Below, piece after piece: positions 1 to 8,885 of a stretch of DNA of 64,000 bases. Positions within the stretch are counted from its first letter, which is position 1, and each line of letters opens with the position of its first letter. The position numbers and the translations under genes are program-made. The DNA is from Leptospira levettii (GTDB lineage: Bacteria > Spirochaetota > Leptospiria > Leptospirales > Leptospiraceae), in the NCBI RefSeq assembly GCF_002812085.1, contig NZ_NPDM01000001.1, positions 806,001 through 870,000 on the forward strand, written 5' to 3'. A model generated the notes under the pieces. The model was not told the origin of the DNA. It did not search any database and saw only the letters and a list, made by a program, of their open reading frames with translations.

Positions 1-699
1 TTTGAATCAGTGAATTTGTTTGAATTGGGTAGAACTTATCACAAACAAGGAAATGGTCCTGAGTTAGCAGATGAAAAACGATGGATATCCATTCTTTCCT
101 TATCCAAACACAAACCAACTGACCTTGTTTCCATTGAACAAGAATTCTTAAAAATTAGAGAAACGATTACCGAACTCTTTTTATTCCTAAATTTGCCAAA
201 TTTAGAATGGAAAAAAGAATCACGAAACCATTTCCACCCTAATGCAAGTTTAGTGGTAAAATATGATGGAAAAGAAGTTGTCGAACTTGGAATCCTTCAT
301 ACTCGATTTGCTGATGTGTATGATGTAAAACGTAGGGTCATTTTGTCCAAAATCAACATGGAAGTGTTAGCTGAAATTTGGGAAACCCATGGAAGGAATT
401 CTCATTTCAATCCGCCATCCCATTTTCCACAAGGCCAATTGGATCTTTCACTTCTCATGAATGAATCGGATCCAACTGAATCTTTTGCAAATTTGGTAAA
501 AACATTACAAATTCCAGAATTAGAGTCTGTGTATGTCCAAACGATTTTCCAGGGTGATTCGGTGGGAGAGGGCAAAAAATCGGTTACATATCGTTTCCGG
601 CTTATGTCCTATGATAAAACCTTTACCCAAGAACGTTTTAAGGAACTTTCAGACAGTTTGGTGACAACGGCAAAAGACAACGGTTATACCTTACGATAA
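1..699 (+). CDS. pheT: Phenylalanine--tRNA ligase beta subunit, C-terminal part (cut by window edge)
   Basis: This is the 3' end of the beta subunit of the alpha2-beta2 phenylalanyl-tRNA synthetase, which charges tRNA-Phe in the cytoplasm. The frame is open from base 1, so the true start lies upstream; the GTG at 10 is an internal valine. The visible 232 residues cover the end of the catalytic-like B6/B7 region (a VVELGILH stretch followed by FADVYDVKRRVILSKINMEV) and the C-terminal anticodon-binding FDX-ACB domain, recognisable by the PSHFPQGQLDLSLL start and the SVTYRFRLMSYDKTFT region ending near GYTLR. The gene ends 47 bases before the SpoIIE phosphatase. Identification rests on family pattern; the missing N-terminal part cannot be judged. 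Confidence 0.88.
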   Translation, partial: FESVNLFELGRTYHKQGNGPELADEKRWISILSLSKHKPTDLVSIEQEFLKIRETITELFLFLNLPNLEWKKESRNHFHPNASLVVKYDGKEVVELGILHTRFADVYDVKRRVILSKINMEVLAEIWETHGRNSHFNPPSHFPQGQLDLSLLMNESDPTESFANLVKTLQIPELESVYVQTIFQGDSVGEGKKSVTYRFRLMSYDKTFTQERFKELSDSLVTTAKDNGYTLR

Positions 700-706
700 A
701 TTTGCT

Positions 707-735
707 TTGACAAATCCCAATTTTTATTGGGAAAT
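707..735 (+). promoter_or_regulatory. Possible promoter of the SpoIIE phosphatase gene
   Basis: A perfect TTGACA box (707-712) is followed after 17 bases by GGAAAT (730-735), a weak -10 box. The start codon at 747 lies about 12 bases beyond. A 7-bp inverted repeat TCCCAAT/ATTGGGA (715-732) sits in the spacer; it has no T-run and so is not a clear terminator for pheT. It could be an operator, but this is inference. Confidence 0.3.
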
Positions 736-746
736 CGTTCGAGTTT

Positions 747-2708
747 ATGCGATTCATCTTTTTGATCATTCTTTCGGGAACTTTGTTTTCCTGTTCCCGA
801 TGGGAGATCCAAAAGTCCATCAGTGACGAAAGTTTTACACCCCAAAAGATTGATTATGCGATCCAATCAGGAAACGAAACTAATCAACAAAAACTCCGGT
901 GGACACCGATTTTCAAAAACACCTTAAGTTTAGGTTTCCAATCAGAACATATTTATCTCAAAATCAAAGCCACAAACTTAACATCTGTTAACAAACTAAT
1001 ATTAGATTTAGGAAACCCACATTTAGACTTTATCCGAGTGTATGAAGAAGGAAATCCAGAGCCCATTAAAGAAGGTGGTGATTTTATCGCTCATTCGCAT
1101 TGGGATGCATTTTCTAAATCCATTGCTTTTGAACTGAATTGGCCTGCTGGCGAAACAAAAACTCTCATTTTAGAAACCAAATCATCATCAAATATCAGTT
1201 ATCTCATCCGCTTTTATTCCAAAGAAACATTTTATCTAAAGGAAAATTTAGAAAATACAATCTTAGGTTTTTTTTACGGCACCATTTTTATCATGGTGAT
1301 TTATAATTTATTCATCTATTTCATCTTAAAAGAAAAAGCATACATCACCTATTCGGTTTCTATTTTTTGTAATCTATTGTTACAAATGTATCTGAATGGA
1401 ATATTAAATCAAATTTTCACTTTAGACCATCCGGAAATACACAATCGAATTGGTAGTGTCATTGTAACATGTTCTGCCATCACTGGTTGGACATTTGCCC
1501 AACAAACTTTAAACTTACGTGATTTTAATCCTTGTTCCAATCGCCTTATCCAAACTCTAAAATTCATTGTATTGTTTTATATTTTAATTCCATACGCTTA
1601 TTTACCAATTGAGATCGCAGTTCGGATTGGAAATTTTATCGCACAATTATTCGTTGTATCTGTGTTAGTTGTAGCATTAGTCAACTACAGTACGGGAAAC
1701 AAACAAGCTAGATTGTTTTTGTTTGGTTGGAGCACCTTACTCTTTGGAATATTAATGTATACGTTGATGCAAAACGGAGTACTTCCTGTCAATGTCTTCA
1801 CTATTTATGGAAACCAAATTGGTTCCACATTAGAAGCTGGCATTTTGTCTCTTGCTCTCGCGAATAAAATCAATGAGCTCAAAGAAGAAAAGGCGAATAC
1901 ACAAGCCGAAGCACTTGTCACTTTAGAAGAAAAGGTGAGAGAACGAACGAAAACCTTGGACGAATCATTAAACCTCATCAAAAAGGATTTAAACGTCGCC
2001 AAAAAAATCCAAAAAACATTATTCTCTGATATCAAAACCAGTGATCCACGAATCCATTTCCATTCGTATTACCAATCTATGTCCGAAGTGGGTGGTGATT
2101 TTTATGACCTCACCCAAGTAAAAGCTGACTACTATCGAATCTTTGTTGCGGATGCAACGGGGCACGGAATCCAAGCAGCACTCATAACTATGGCAATCAA
2201 AGCTGAGTATGAATCACTCAAAATGATTTATGACCATCCTGATGATTTGGTTTTTCATATGAACCAAATTTTCATCAATAAATACAGCAATATCCAAACT
2301 ATATTTACATGTTCAGTCTGCGACATCGACTTAAAGAACAAACAATTGTTTTATGCATCTGCAGGCCATCCTGACCAAATCCACCAAAGAATCTATGATA
2401 TCAAACTTTTACCTAGAACAGGTAAAATCATTGGACTCATGGACCATACGCAATACAGACTCATTGAACACCAAATCGAAGAAGGTGACCGAATCTTTTT
2501 ATTCACGGATGGAATCTTTGAACAATTCAATGAAGAAAAAGAACTATTCGGTGAAGATAGACTCTATGAAATATTAAAAGAAAACCTAAAACTAAGCTTA
2601 GACCATACGATGGCAAAAGTGTTAAGTGAACTCTCTTTGTTCACTGATGGACAAGCAAAACAAGACGACATTACATTTATCGGTTGCGAAATTCAAAGTC
2701 TAGGTTGA
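747..2708 (+). CDS. 7TM sensor (7TMR-DISM) with SpoIIE-type PP2C phosphatase
   Basis: A membrane signalling protein that probably dephosphorylates a serine or threonine on an anti-sigma-antagonist-type partner. The N-terminus has a short hydrophobic segment ending in LFSC, a possible lipobox at about residue 16. Residues about 30-155 look like the extracellular 7TMR-DISMED2 jelly-roll, about 170-370 hold seven membrane spans, and 372-425 form a coiled coil rich in Glu and Lys. The phosphatase follows with GGDFYDL, VADATGHGIQAALITM, YASAGHP, FLFTDGIFEQF and a final DDITFIG, which carry the metal-binding aspartates. All catalytic motifs look intact. The protein family is common in spirochaetes. 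No partner anti-sigma or STAS gene is adjacent. It is separated from the next gene by only 9 bases, so both may be cotranscribed. Confidence 0.85.
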   Translation: MRFIFLIILSGTLFSCSRWEIQKSISDESFTPQKIDYAIQSGNETNQQKLRWTPIFKNTLSLGFQSEHIYLKIKATNLTSVNKLILDLGNPHLDFIRVYEEGNPEPIKEGGDFIAHSHWDAFSKSIAFELNWPAGETKTLILETKSSSNISYLIRFYSKETFYLKENLENTILGFFYGTIFIMVIYNLFIYFILKEKAYITYSVSIFCNLLLQMYLNGILNQIFTLDHPEIHNRIGSVIVTCSAITGWTFAQQTLNLRDFNPCSNRLIQTLKFIVLFYILIPYAYLPIEIAVRIGNFIAQLFVVSVLVVALVNYSTGNKQARLFLFGWSTLLFGILMYTLMQNGVLPVNVFTIYGNQIGSTLEAGILSLALANKINELKEEKANTQAEALVTLEEKVRERTKTLDESLNLIKKDLNVAKKIQKTLFSDIKTSDPRIHFHSYYQSMSEVGGDFYDLTQVKADYYRIFVADATGHGIQAALITMAIKAEYESLKMIYDHPDDLVFHMNQIFINKYSNIQTIFTCSVCDIDLKNKQLFYASAGHPDQIHQRIYDIKLLPRTGKIIGLMDHTQYRLIEHQIEEGDRIFLFTDGIFEQFNEEKELFGEDRLYEILKENLKLSLDHTMAKVLSELSLFTDGQAKQDDITFIGCEIQSLG

Positions 2709-2717
2709 CTTTGATCC

Positions 2718-3290
2718 ATGTCCTACAATCAAATTCCTATTTTTGCAAAACCATTCATCCATCCAAACGCCACAGCATTTGGGATGGTAGAATTTGGTAC
2801 TTCTGTTTCGATTTGGCCTGGTGCTGTTGTTCGTGCTGACATGAACAAAATCAAACTTGGAGATTATGTAAACATCCAAGATAATTCCACTTTACATACT
2901 GATTCAACAAGTCCTATCTCTATCGGCGAATGGACATTAGTTGGTCATAATGTGATGATCCATGGATGCAAAATAGGAAGAGCTGTACTCGTTGGAATTG
3001 GATCCATCGTTTTGGATAATGCAGAAATTGGGGATGGATCTCAAATCGCAGCAGGGTGTATGATCCGTGGAGGGAAAAAAATTCCACCACGTTCACTTGT
3101 TGTACCCAATGGTTCCGATATTAAAATTTTCCCAGGAAAAGCAAAACCAGAATTAACAGTGGCAGGATGTATCGAGTATGCTCATCTTTCCGTACGTTTT
3201 GCACAAAATATTTTTGTTCCCTTTCAAAAAGAAGAAGAAGTACATTTTGTATCGCAAGCAAAAGAAATTTTGACAAAACTGGGAATCTAA
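2718..3290 (+). CDS. Gamma-class carbonic anhydrase family protein
   Basis: A 190-residue left-handed beta-helix protein of the gamma-carbonic anhydrase/YrdA family, built from hexapeptide repeats (for example VRADMNKIKLGDYVNIQDNS, VLVGIGSIVLDNAEIGDGS). The three zinc-ligand histidines typical of the family are visible: one in STLHTD and two in GHNVMIHG. Such proteins may hydrate CO2 or act on related substrates; activity has been lost in some bacterial members, so the function is only predicted. It starts 9 bases after the SpoIIE phosphatase, suggesting one transcript. The length fits the family. Confidence 0.85.
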   Translation: MSYNQIPIFAKPFIHPNATAFGMVEFGTSVSIWPGAVVRADMNKIKLGDYVNIQDNSTLHTDSTSPISIGEWTLVGHNVMIHGCKIGRAVLVGIGSIVLDNAEIGDGSQIAAGCMIRGGKKIPPRSLVVPNGSDIKIFPGKAKPELTVAGCIEYAHLSVRFAQNIFVPFQKEEEVHFVSQAKEILTKLGI

Positions 3291-3347
3291 AGATTGATTT
3301 TGTTGATTCAACTGTCTAATCCTTAGAATTTTAAAATTTATTGATTC

Positions 3348-4571
3348 ATGAATTCCTTTTTAAATAAAATCAAAGTCCTTGGTATCTTTTCCATTACCCA
3401 AACCGTATTCCAAATTGGGACAGTGATGATTATGGCGGTTTCTGCACTGGCTGGGCAAACCATTAGCCCTTCTCCGGAATCCGCCTCACTCCCCGTTTCC
3501 TTTGTGATCCTTGGAACTTTGATAGGTTTGGTCCCCGCATCAAGATTTATGAAAAGGCAAGGGAGTAAATATGGACTTCTCCTTGGTACAATCATTGGCA
3601 TCTTTGGAGCCATACTTGCGGCCTATGCGATTTGGGAAAAAAGTTTTATTTTATTTTCCATAGCACACTTGTTATTCGGACTTCACCAATCATTTATCCA
3701 ATACCTTCGTTTTGTTGCAATGGAATCTGTACCAACCCATGATAGGGCGAGTGCATTGTCATGGATTTTAATCGCAGGAATACCAGCAGCGTTTCTCGGC
3801 CCACTTGCTGGATTACAAGGGAAAGAACTCTTTCCCACATCCTTATTTTTGGGATGTTATTTCATCCTAATTGTTTCTCTTTCCCTACAATTTTTATTAA
3901 TCACCTTCTTACCTTCACCTAGTAAACGTTTCACGACAGAACACGAATTGGAACACCAAGAAAGTGAAAGAGAAAAAGTAAGACCATTTTCCTATCATGT
4001 TAGAAATTTAGGACTATGGGTTTCGATTCTTTCAACTTCTTTTGGATTTGGACTGATGGCAATGCTTATGACAGCAGTTCCAGTTGCGATGAAATCACAT
4101 GGTCATGAAATGCATTCATCCACACTGGTATTACAATGGCATGTTTTAGGAATGTACATCCCTTCCTTTTTCTCTGGAGTTTTAGTTCGTAAAATGACAG
4201 CACCTTACTTAATTTTGATGGGAGTTTTTGTGATGGGATTAGAAGTAGTTTCAGCTATCCAAGGAACAGAATTTTTACCATTTGCCATCGCATTGATATT
4301 ACTTGGTATTGGTTGGAACTTTATGTATGTTGGAGGTACAAATCTCCTTGTGGAACAATACCATCCAGCGGAAAAAAATACAATCCAAGCTGTCAACGAC
4401 ACAATCGTATATTCGATCGCCATCTTATCCACATATAGCGCAGGGTATTTGGAACACAAAATAGGTTGGTTGTCACTTAATCTGGTGAGCATTCCATTTT
4501 TAGTTTTTGTCTCAATTGTGACAATTTATTACGTCATAACAAAAAGGAAGGTCATTCCACATGGATCATAA
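3348..4571 (+). CDS. Major facilitator superfamily transporter
   Basis: A 407-residue inner membrane carrier with about 12 hydrophobic spans. A basic loop containing RFMKRQGSKYG after the second span resembles the MFS loop 2-3 motif, and a long charged central loop (about residues 190-215, EHELEHQESEREKVR) divides two six-helix halves. Histidines cluster near residues 243-250 (SHGHEMHSS), which could bear on substrate or metal binding, but nothing defines the substrate. The start ATG at 3348 opens directly into a positive N-terminal stretch. Its last 11 bases overlap the following methyltransferase, so the two are translationally coupled. Confidence 0.8.
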   Translation: MNSFLNKIKVLGIFSITQTVFQIGTVMIMAVSALAGQTISPSPESASLPVSFVILGTLIGLVPASRFMKRQGSKYGLLLGTIIGIFGAILAAYAIWEKSFILFSIAHLLFGLHQSFIQYLRFVAMESVPTHDRASALSWILIAGIPAAFLGPLAGLQGKELFPTSLFLGCYFILIVSLSLQFLLITFLPSPSKRFTTEHELEHQESEREKVRPFSYHVRNLGLWVSILSTSFGFGLMAMLMTAVPVAMKSHGHEMHSSTLVLQWHVLGMYIPSFFSGVLVRKMTAPYLILMGVFVMGLEVVSAIQGTEFLPFAIALILLGIGWNFMYVGGTNLLVEQYHPAEKNTIQAVNDTIVYSIAILSTYSAGYLEHKIGWLSLNLVSIPFLVFVSIVTIYYVITKRKVIPHGS

Positions 4572-5172
4572 AGAACATTGGGAGATCATTTACACAGAAA
4601 AACAACCGAACCAAGTCAGTTGGACTCAGGAAACTCCATCAATCTCCTTACAATTGATCCAAAATACAAATTTACCTACGTCAGCAAAAATCATTGATGT
4701 GGGTGGTGGAGAGTCCAATTTAGTAGATCATCTATTGGAACTTGGTTACAATCATCTATCAGTGTTAGACATTAGCCAAAATGCTTTAAACAGATGCAAA
4801 CAAAGATTAGGTGAAAGCGGAAAAAATATTGAGTGGATTGTTTCTGACATCACTTTATTCCAATCCGAAATCAAATACGATATTTGGCATGACAGAGCAG
4901 TCTTTCATTTCCAAACAGAACCTGATACGATTTCAAAGTATAAATCGAATTTGATCAATGCTTTAAATGATAATGGCCAATTCATCATTGGAACCTTTAG
5001 TGATCTAGGTCCCAAAAAATGTAGTGGCCTTGAAATCAAACAGTATACGGAAAAAACTCTAACAGATACCTTTTCCCCAGAATTTTCACCAATTGAGTTC
5101 CAAAGGGAAGATCATCATACACCATTTGGGACAGTTCAAAATTTTGTCTTTGGTAGATTTCAAAAAAAATAA
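4561..5172 (+). CDS. Class I SAM-dependent methyltransferase
   Basis: A 203-residue cytoplasmic methyltransferase with a Rossmann fold. Motif I is IDVGGGESNLVDHL (about residues 45-58), followed by the acidic end of strand 2 in LSVLDIS and a motif around IEWIVSDIT; a WHDRAVFHF segment follows where many relatives of the thiopurine/UbiE-type small-molecule methyltransferases have the same pattern. The substrate cannot be read from the sequence. The gene starts inside the end of the MFS gene, with AAGGAAGG as ribosome-binding site 6-10 bases upstream, so its product may act on the transported compound or its precursor; that is inference. Confidence 0.82.
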   Translation: MDHKEHWEIIYTEKQPNQVSWTQETPSISLQLIQNTNLPTSAKIIDVGGGESNLVDHLLELGYNHLSVLDISQNALNRCKQRLGESGKNIEWIVSDITLFQSEIKYDIWHDRAVFHFQTEPDTISKYKSNLINALNDNGQFIIGTFSDLGPKKCSGLEIKQYTEKTLTDTFSPEFSPIEFQREDHHTPFGTVQNFVFGRFQKK

Positions 5173-5198
5173 CAGCGTGTAAGATTACGAGTTTAGCT

Positions 5199-5324
5199 AT
5201 GCAAAAAGAAATACAATCATTTGAATCCATCGTAGGATTACATATCAAAGACGAAACATTATATTCAGAATATAGAAACGCAATGAAAGGACTTTTGGAA
5301 CAATACGAACGTTATATGGACTAA
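5199..5324 (+). pseudogene. Truncated DUF1330-like fragment (41 codons)
   Basis: A short frame encoding about 41 residues, beginning MQKEIQSFESIV and containing GLHIKDETLYSEYRNAMKGL followed by LEQYERYMD and a stop. The pattern of a short beta strand, then DE-x-Y-x-x-YR-x-AM-x-x-L-x-x-Y, is what I expect for the N-terminal half of small DUF1330/NIPSNAP-type ferredoxin-like proteins of about 95 residues. Here the frame stops where the second half should begin, and the last four bases run into the 3' end of the convergent thioesterase gene. I read it as a gene remnant left by a deletion. A genuine 41-residue protein remains possible; no strong ribosome-binding site is visible. Confidence 0.4.
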
Positions 5325-5830
5325 CTGATCTTTCGACTCGCTTTAATTTTCGCTGCAAATTCTTTAGCCATTTCAATACGCATTTTTCCTTCTGCAAACC
5401 GACGTTTTTCGAGATCCGTTTCCAATTTTAAAGGAGGTACTGGAGCAGGTTTTTTATTTTCATCTAATGCAACAAACGAAAGATAAGCGGTAGTAGCTCT
5501 CACCATTTCTCCAGTATAAGGATTTTCACGATTCACTTGCACACCCACTTCCATCGAAGTAGTACCTACATAGTTTACCATAGCTTTTAAATTTACATGA
5601 TCTCCGATCTGGATGGGTGTTATAAAATTGATACGATCAATGCTGACAGTCACTGCTTCTCTACCAGAATGTCTTTGGGCGGCCATGACCGCAATTAAAT
5701 CGATCCAACTCATAATTGCACCACCAAATGCAGTTCCGTAATGGTTGGCATCGTTTGGAAGAACGACATGTCGAGTTTCTACAGCCGATTCTTGAGGTGA
5801 CTTGGGGGATAATTCATTAGGAGAGGACAC
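5321..5830 (-). CDS. Acyl-CoA thioesterase (hotdog fold, YciA/BACH-like)
   Basis: A 169-residue single hotdog-domain protein that hydrolyses acyl-CoA thioesters in the cytoplasm. The family pattern is clear: HVVLPNDANHYGTAFGGAIMSWIDLIAVMAAQRHSG, in which the Asn/His and the Asp of the helix (WIDLIA) correspond to active-site residues, then VTVSIDRINFITPIQIGDHV and the AYLSFVALDENKKPAPVPPL end shared with YciA and cytosolic acyl-CoA hydrolases. The C-terminal 30 residues are charged and helical. The gene stands alone, convergent with the methyltransferase group and divergent from the GGDEF-EAL gene. Confidence 0.88.
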   Translation of the reverse strand: MSSPNELSPKSPQESAVETRHVVLPNDANHYGTAFGGAIMSWIDLIAVMAAQRHSGREAVTVSIDRINFITPIQIGDHVNLKAMVNYVGTTSMEVGVQVNRENPYTGEMVRATTAYLSFVALDENKKPAPVPPLKLETDLEKRRFAEGKMRIEMAKEFAAKIKASRKIS

Positions 5831-5918
5831 AATGAGGATAACTTAGTCTTGACGTTTTGTTTCGAAAAGACTTTTTTAAACCAACCGGCAAAAGACAGAT
5901 TTTGGAAGTAAAGGGCAT

Positions 5919-7811
5919 ATGATCATCGACAAACGAAATTACGTCTATTGGTTAAAATTCAGAAAAGATACCGGTCCTCTCCTGAGGAGATTTTTAATCG
6001 CTACTTCTGGGTTGTTTTTTGTTGCAGCGTGTTTACATCTAACTCCCCTCTTTACGAAGTCAGGTGAAATTGATTTTATCTTTTTTGTTGTCGATTTAGG
6101 AATTTCAATTTTATTCATTATCGAATATCTATTAAAAAATAAAATTCCATTAGTCATTCGGATTCTCACATTAATCACCACTGCAATCTTCATATCCGTT
6201 CTATCTTTTTTAAGAAGTGGTTTACTTGGGACAGGTGAGATCTCACTTGCCTTTATCATCATTTCATTTTTTGTATTTTTACCTCCCATTCCCAGTTTAT
6301 TGTCTGCACTATTCATTTCAATTGTTCCTGCTATTTTTGGAATTTGTGTGTACCAATCGATTATTATATTTCCAGACGAATTAGGAATACGAAATCAGAG
6401 TCCAAGAGAATGGTATTTTAAATCTGTTAGTTTAATCATTTTTTCTATACTTTCTGGTTTTTTGATCCAAAGGTTAAGAGCAAAATTAATTAAAAATATT
6501 GTATATTTAAAAGAATCTAGATCAAAAATTTTAAAATCAAAACAATATATCGACAAACTAGCATTTTACGACTCTCTCACACAATTGCCAAATCGTTATT
6601 TATTTGAAGAATCAATCAATAATAGGATTTTTTCAGGTCAGAAAGAAGCATTTGTATTACTTATTAATATCAAAGGGATTAAAGTTATAAATGCATTGCA
6701 TGGAATTAGCTTTGGTGACCAGATTTTAACACTGATCGGGAGTATTCTTAAACAATACACTTCTGAAAGACCAAACACACTTGTTGCTAGTTTAGGTGGT
6801 GACGAATTTATTTTATGGATCGAAAATTCTTCTCGGACAAGGATTGAGGAAGCAATTGTAAAATTTGATTTAAACAACAATCAATCACTAACACCAGACA
6901 GACTTGGCCACAGACTCCAATACCGAGTTTCTGGAATTCATTTTCCATCAGAAGCAAATAATTTGGACGAAGTCATACGAAAACTTTCCATTGCGATGAA
7001 TGTTGCTCGAGAAAAATCAATGAACCATCTGGTTTGGTTCCAACCAGAAATGGAAAAGAAAATTGAAAGGGAACAAAGATTAAAAAACCAATTGGAAAAA
7101 GCAATCGAGTTCAATCACTTTAAAATTGCCTACCAAGAGAAGGTAGATATTTCAAACCAATCAGTGGTTGGGTTAGAAGCACTCGCTAGATGGACAGTAC
7201 CCGAATTAGGTGATATCTCTCCAGATGAATTTATTCCTATCATTACCAAATCAGATTTGATTGTTCCTTTCGGTAAAAAAATATTCGAAAAAGTTGTCAG
7301 TCAAATTCCAAGTTTACGGAAAAATTATGGCAATGAAATCAAAGTTTCGATTAACATTTCACCAATCTTCTTTTTATTTCCTAATTTTACAGATTATATC
7401 ATCACCTATTTAAATCAAAATTCGATAAATCCCAAAAATCTAATCTTTGAAATTACAGAAGATATCTTTATAGATGAAATTGAAACAATCCAAAGTATTG
7501 TTTCTAACCTCAGGTCAAATGGAATCTCTGTTTCGTTAGATGATTTTGGGAAAGGATATTCATCATTACACTATATGCAGAAAATACAATTTGATGAATT
7601 AAAAATCGATAAATCGTTTTTAGACGATATTGAAACATCTGATCGTAATTTTTTACTTTTGGAATCAATATGCCATTTAGCTGATTCTTTAGGATTAAAA
7701 ACCATTGCAGAGGGAATTGAAAGAGAAGAACAAATCCAATCTTTAAAAAAGACATCCTGTCATATCGTACAAGGTTATTTTTATTCCAAACCAAAAATCC
7801 TATTTGAATGA
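5919..7811 (+). CDS. Membrane GGDEF-EAL domain protein (cyclic di-GMP turnover)
   Basis: A 630-residue protein with five or six hydrophobic spans in the first 190 residues, a GGDEF domain (about 215-370) and an EAL domain (about 390-625). The diguanylate cyclase signature is GGDEF (near residue 293), so this domain is not obviously dead, although the preceding region is diverged. The phosphodiesterase domain keeps EALARW (near 420), NISP, FEITE, LDDFGKGYSSL, LKIDKSF, IAEGIE and VQGYFYSKP, that is, the metal and catalytic residues. It may therefore make or, more likely, degrade cyclic di-GMP. A purine-rich AAAGGG is 3 bases before the ATG. Monocistronic. Confidence 0.9.
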   Translation: MIIDKRNYVYWLKFRKDTGPLLRRFLIATSGLFFVAACLHLTPLFTKSGEIDFIFFVVDLGISILFIIEYLLKNKIPLVIRILTLITTAIFISVLSFLRSGLLGTGEISLAFIIISFFVFLPPIPSLLSALFISIVPAIFGICVYQSIIIFPDELGIRNQSPREWYFKSVSLIIFSILSGFLIQRLRAKLIKNIVYLKESRSKILKSKQYIDKLAFYDSLTQLPNRYLFEESINNRIFSGQKEAFVLLINIKGIKVINALHGISFGDQILTLIGSILKQYTSERPNTLVASLGGDEFILWIENSSRTRIEEAIVKFDLNNNQSLTPDRLGHRLQYRVSGIHFPSEANNLDEVIRKLSIAMNVAREKSMNHLVWFQPEMEKKIEREQRLKNQLEKAIEFNHFKIAYQEKVDISNQSVVGLEALARWTVPELGDISPDEFIPIITKSDLIVPFGKKIFEKVVSQIPSLRKNYGNEIKVSINISPIFFLFPNFTDYIITYLNQNSINPKNLIFEITEDIFIDEIETIQSIVSNLRSNGISVSLDDFGKGYSSLHYMQKIQFDELKIDKSFLDDIETSDRNFLLLESICHLADSLGLKTIAEGIEREEQIQSLKKTSCHIVQGYFYSKPKILFE

Positions 7812-7874
7812 AATCCAATTGCATTACAAAACTTAGTGGTGGTATTTAACGATTTCATGCCAACACTTTACTAG

Positions 7875-7903
7875 TTGCACACAAACTCAATCAGTGTTAG
7901 ATT
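7875..7903 (+). promoter_or_regulatory. Probable promoter of the CDF zinc transporter, possibly leaderless
   Basis: TTGCAC (7875-7880), a 17-base spacer and TAGATT (7898-7903) form a fair sigma-70 promoter. The -10 box ends 6 bases before the ATG at 7910, so transcription would begin at or next to the start codon. No ribosome-binding site is present, which agrees with a leaderless mRNA. Confidence 0.35.
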
Positions 7904-7909
7904 ATCCTA

Positions 7910-8833
7910 ATGGGACATGGACACAATCATTCCAATCACCAACATTCAAACCACAACCATTCGCATACTGACATCTCATCCTCTTCCAAAAACTTAGCTT
8001 GGGCCTTTTTCTTAAATTTATTTTTTTCCCTATTTGAATTGGTCGGAGGAGTTTATTCCAATAGCATTGCCATTATATCAGATGCGTTTCATGATTTAGG
8101 TGATGCTCTTTCACTTGCATTTGTTTGGTATCTGCAAAAGGTTTCAACAAGACCAAATGATCTAAATTTTGATTATGGATACAAACGTTTTTCGATATTA
8201 GGTGCCTTGTTCATATCCGTATTGTTAACAGTTGGATCAATCTTTATGATCATTGAATCCATCAAACGATTTATTTCCCCTGCGGAATCAAAGGCTGATG
8301 CCATGTTTGTTCTAGCAATTGTTGGTGTTGTTGTAAATGGAATTGCAATGATACGATTAAATCATGGATCTAGTTTTTCCGAAAGGACAGTTTTTTTACA
8401 TTTCCTCGAAGATATTTTGGGTTGGGTTGCCGTACTAATCGGAAGTATATTTATGTATTTTTGGAATTTACCTTGGTTTGATCCTTTCATGTCACTTGGA
8501 ATTGCAGTATGGATTTTATTCAATGCCTATCGAAATACCAAACAAGTAATGCGTGTATTTCTGCAAGGTGTACCTATCTCACTCAATCGATCCGAACTCA
8601 TTGAACATTGGGAAAATATCAAAGGTGTCAAATCGGTTCACGATATTAAAATTTGGAGTTTAGATGGAAACCATCATGTTGCATCCCTTCATGTGTTGAT
8701 GGACCAAAAGGTAAATTTAGATGAGTATCAACTCTTAAAAGAAGAAATCAGAAAAGTTGCCTCTGAATTTGAAATCATCCATACTACAATCGAACTTGAA
8801 ACTGACGCAGAACAATGCAAACTGCAACCATAA
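7910..8833 (+). CDS. Cation diffusion facilitator family zinc transporter (CzcD/ZitB-like)
   Basis: A 307-residue proton-driven metal exporter of the inner membrane. The N-terminus is a histidine-rich metal-binding tail (MGHGHNHSNHQHSNHNHSH), followed by six membrane spans. The transport site is given by SDAFHDLGDA in span 2 (His and Asp) and HFLEDILGW in span 5 (His and Asp), the H-D/H-D arrangement expected for zinc carriers. The cytoplasmic C-terminal domain carries VHDIKIWSLDGNHHVASLHVLM, the usual ferredoxin-like metal-binding fold. It is the only gene of its unit; zinc control is likely but no operator was recognised. Confidence 0.92.
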   Translation: MGHGHNHSNHQHSNHNHSHTDISSSSKNLAWAFFLNLFFSLFELVGGVYSNSIAIISDAFHDLGDALSLAFVWYLQKVSTRPNDLNFDYGYKRFSILGALFISVLLTVGSIFMIIESIKRFISPAESKADAMFVLAIVGVVVNGIAMIRLNHGSSFSERTVFLHFLEDILGWVAVLIGSIFMYFWNLPWFDPFMSLGIAVWILFNAYRNTKQVMRVFLQGVPISLNRSELIEHWENIKGVKSVHDIKIWSLDGNHHVASLHVLMDQKVNLDEYQLLKEEIRKVASEFEIIHTTIELETDAEQCKLQP

Positions 8834-8885
8834 AGAACGGAAATGAAGAATCAGTTCAATGAACAATGATTGGTCTGCTTTGGTC

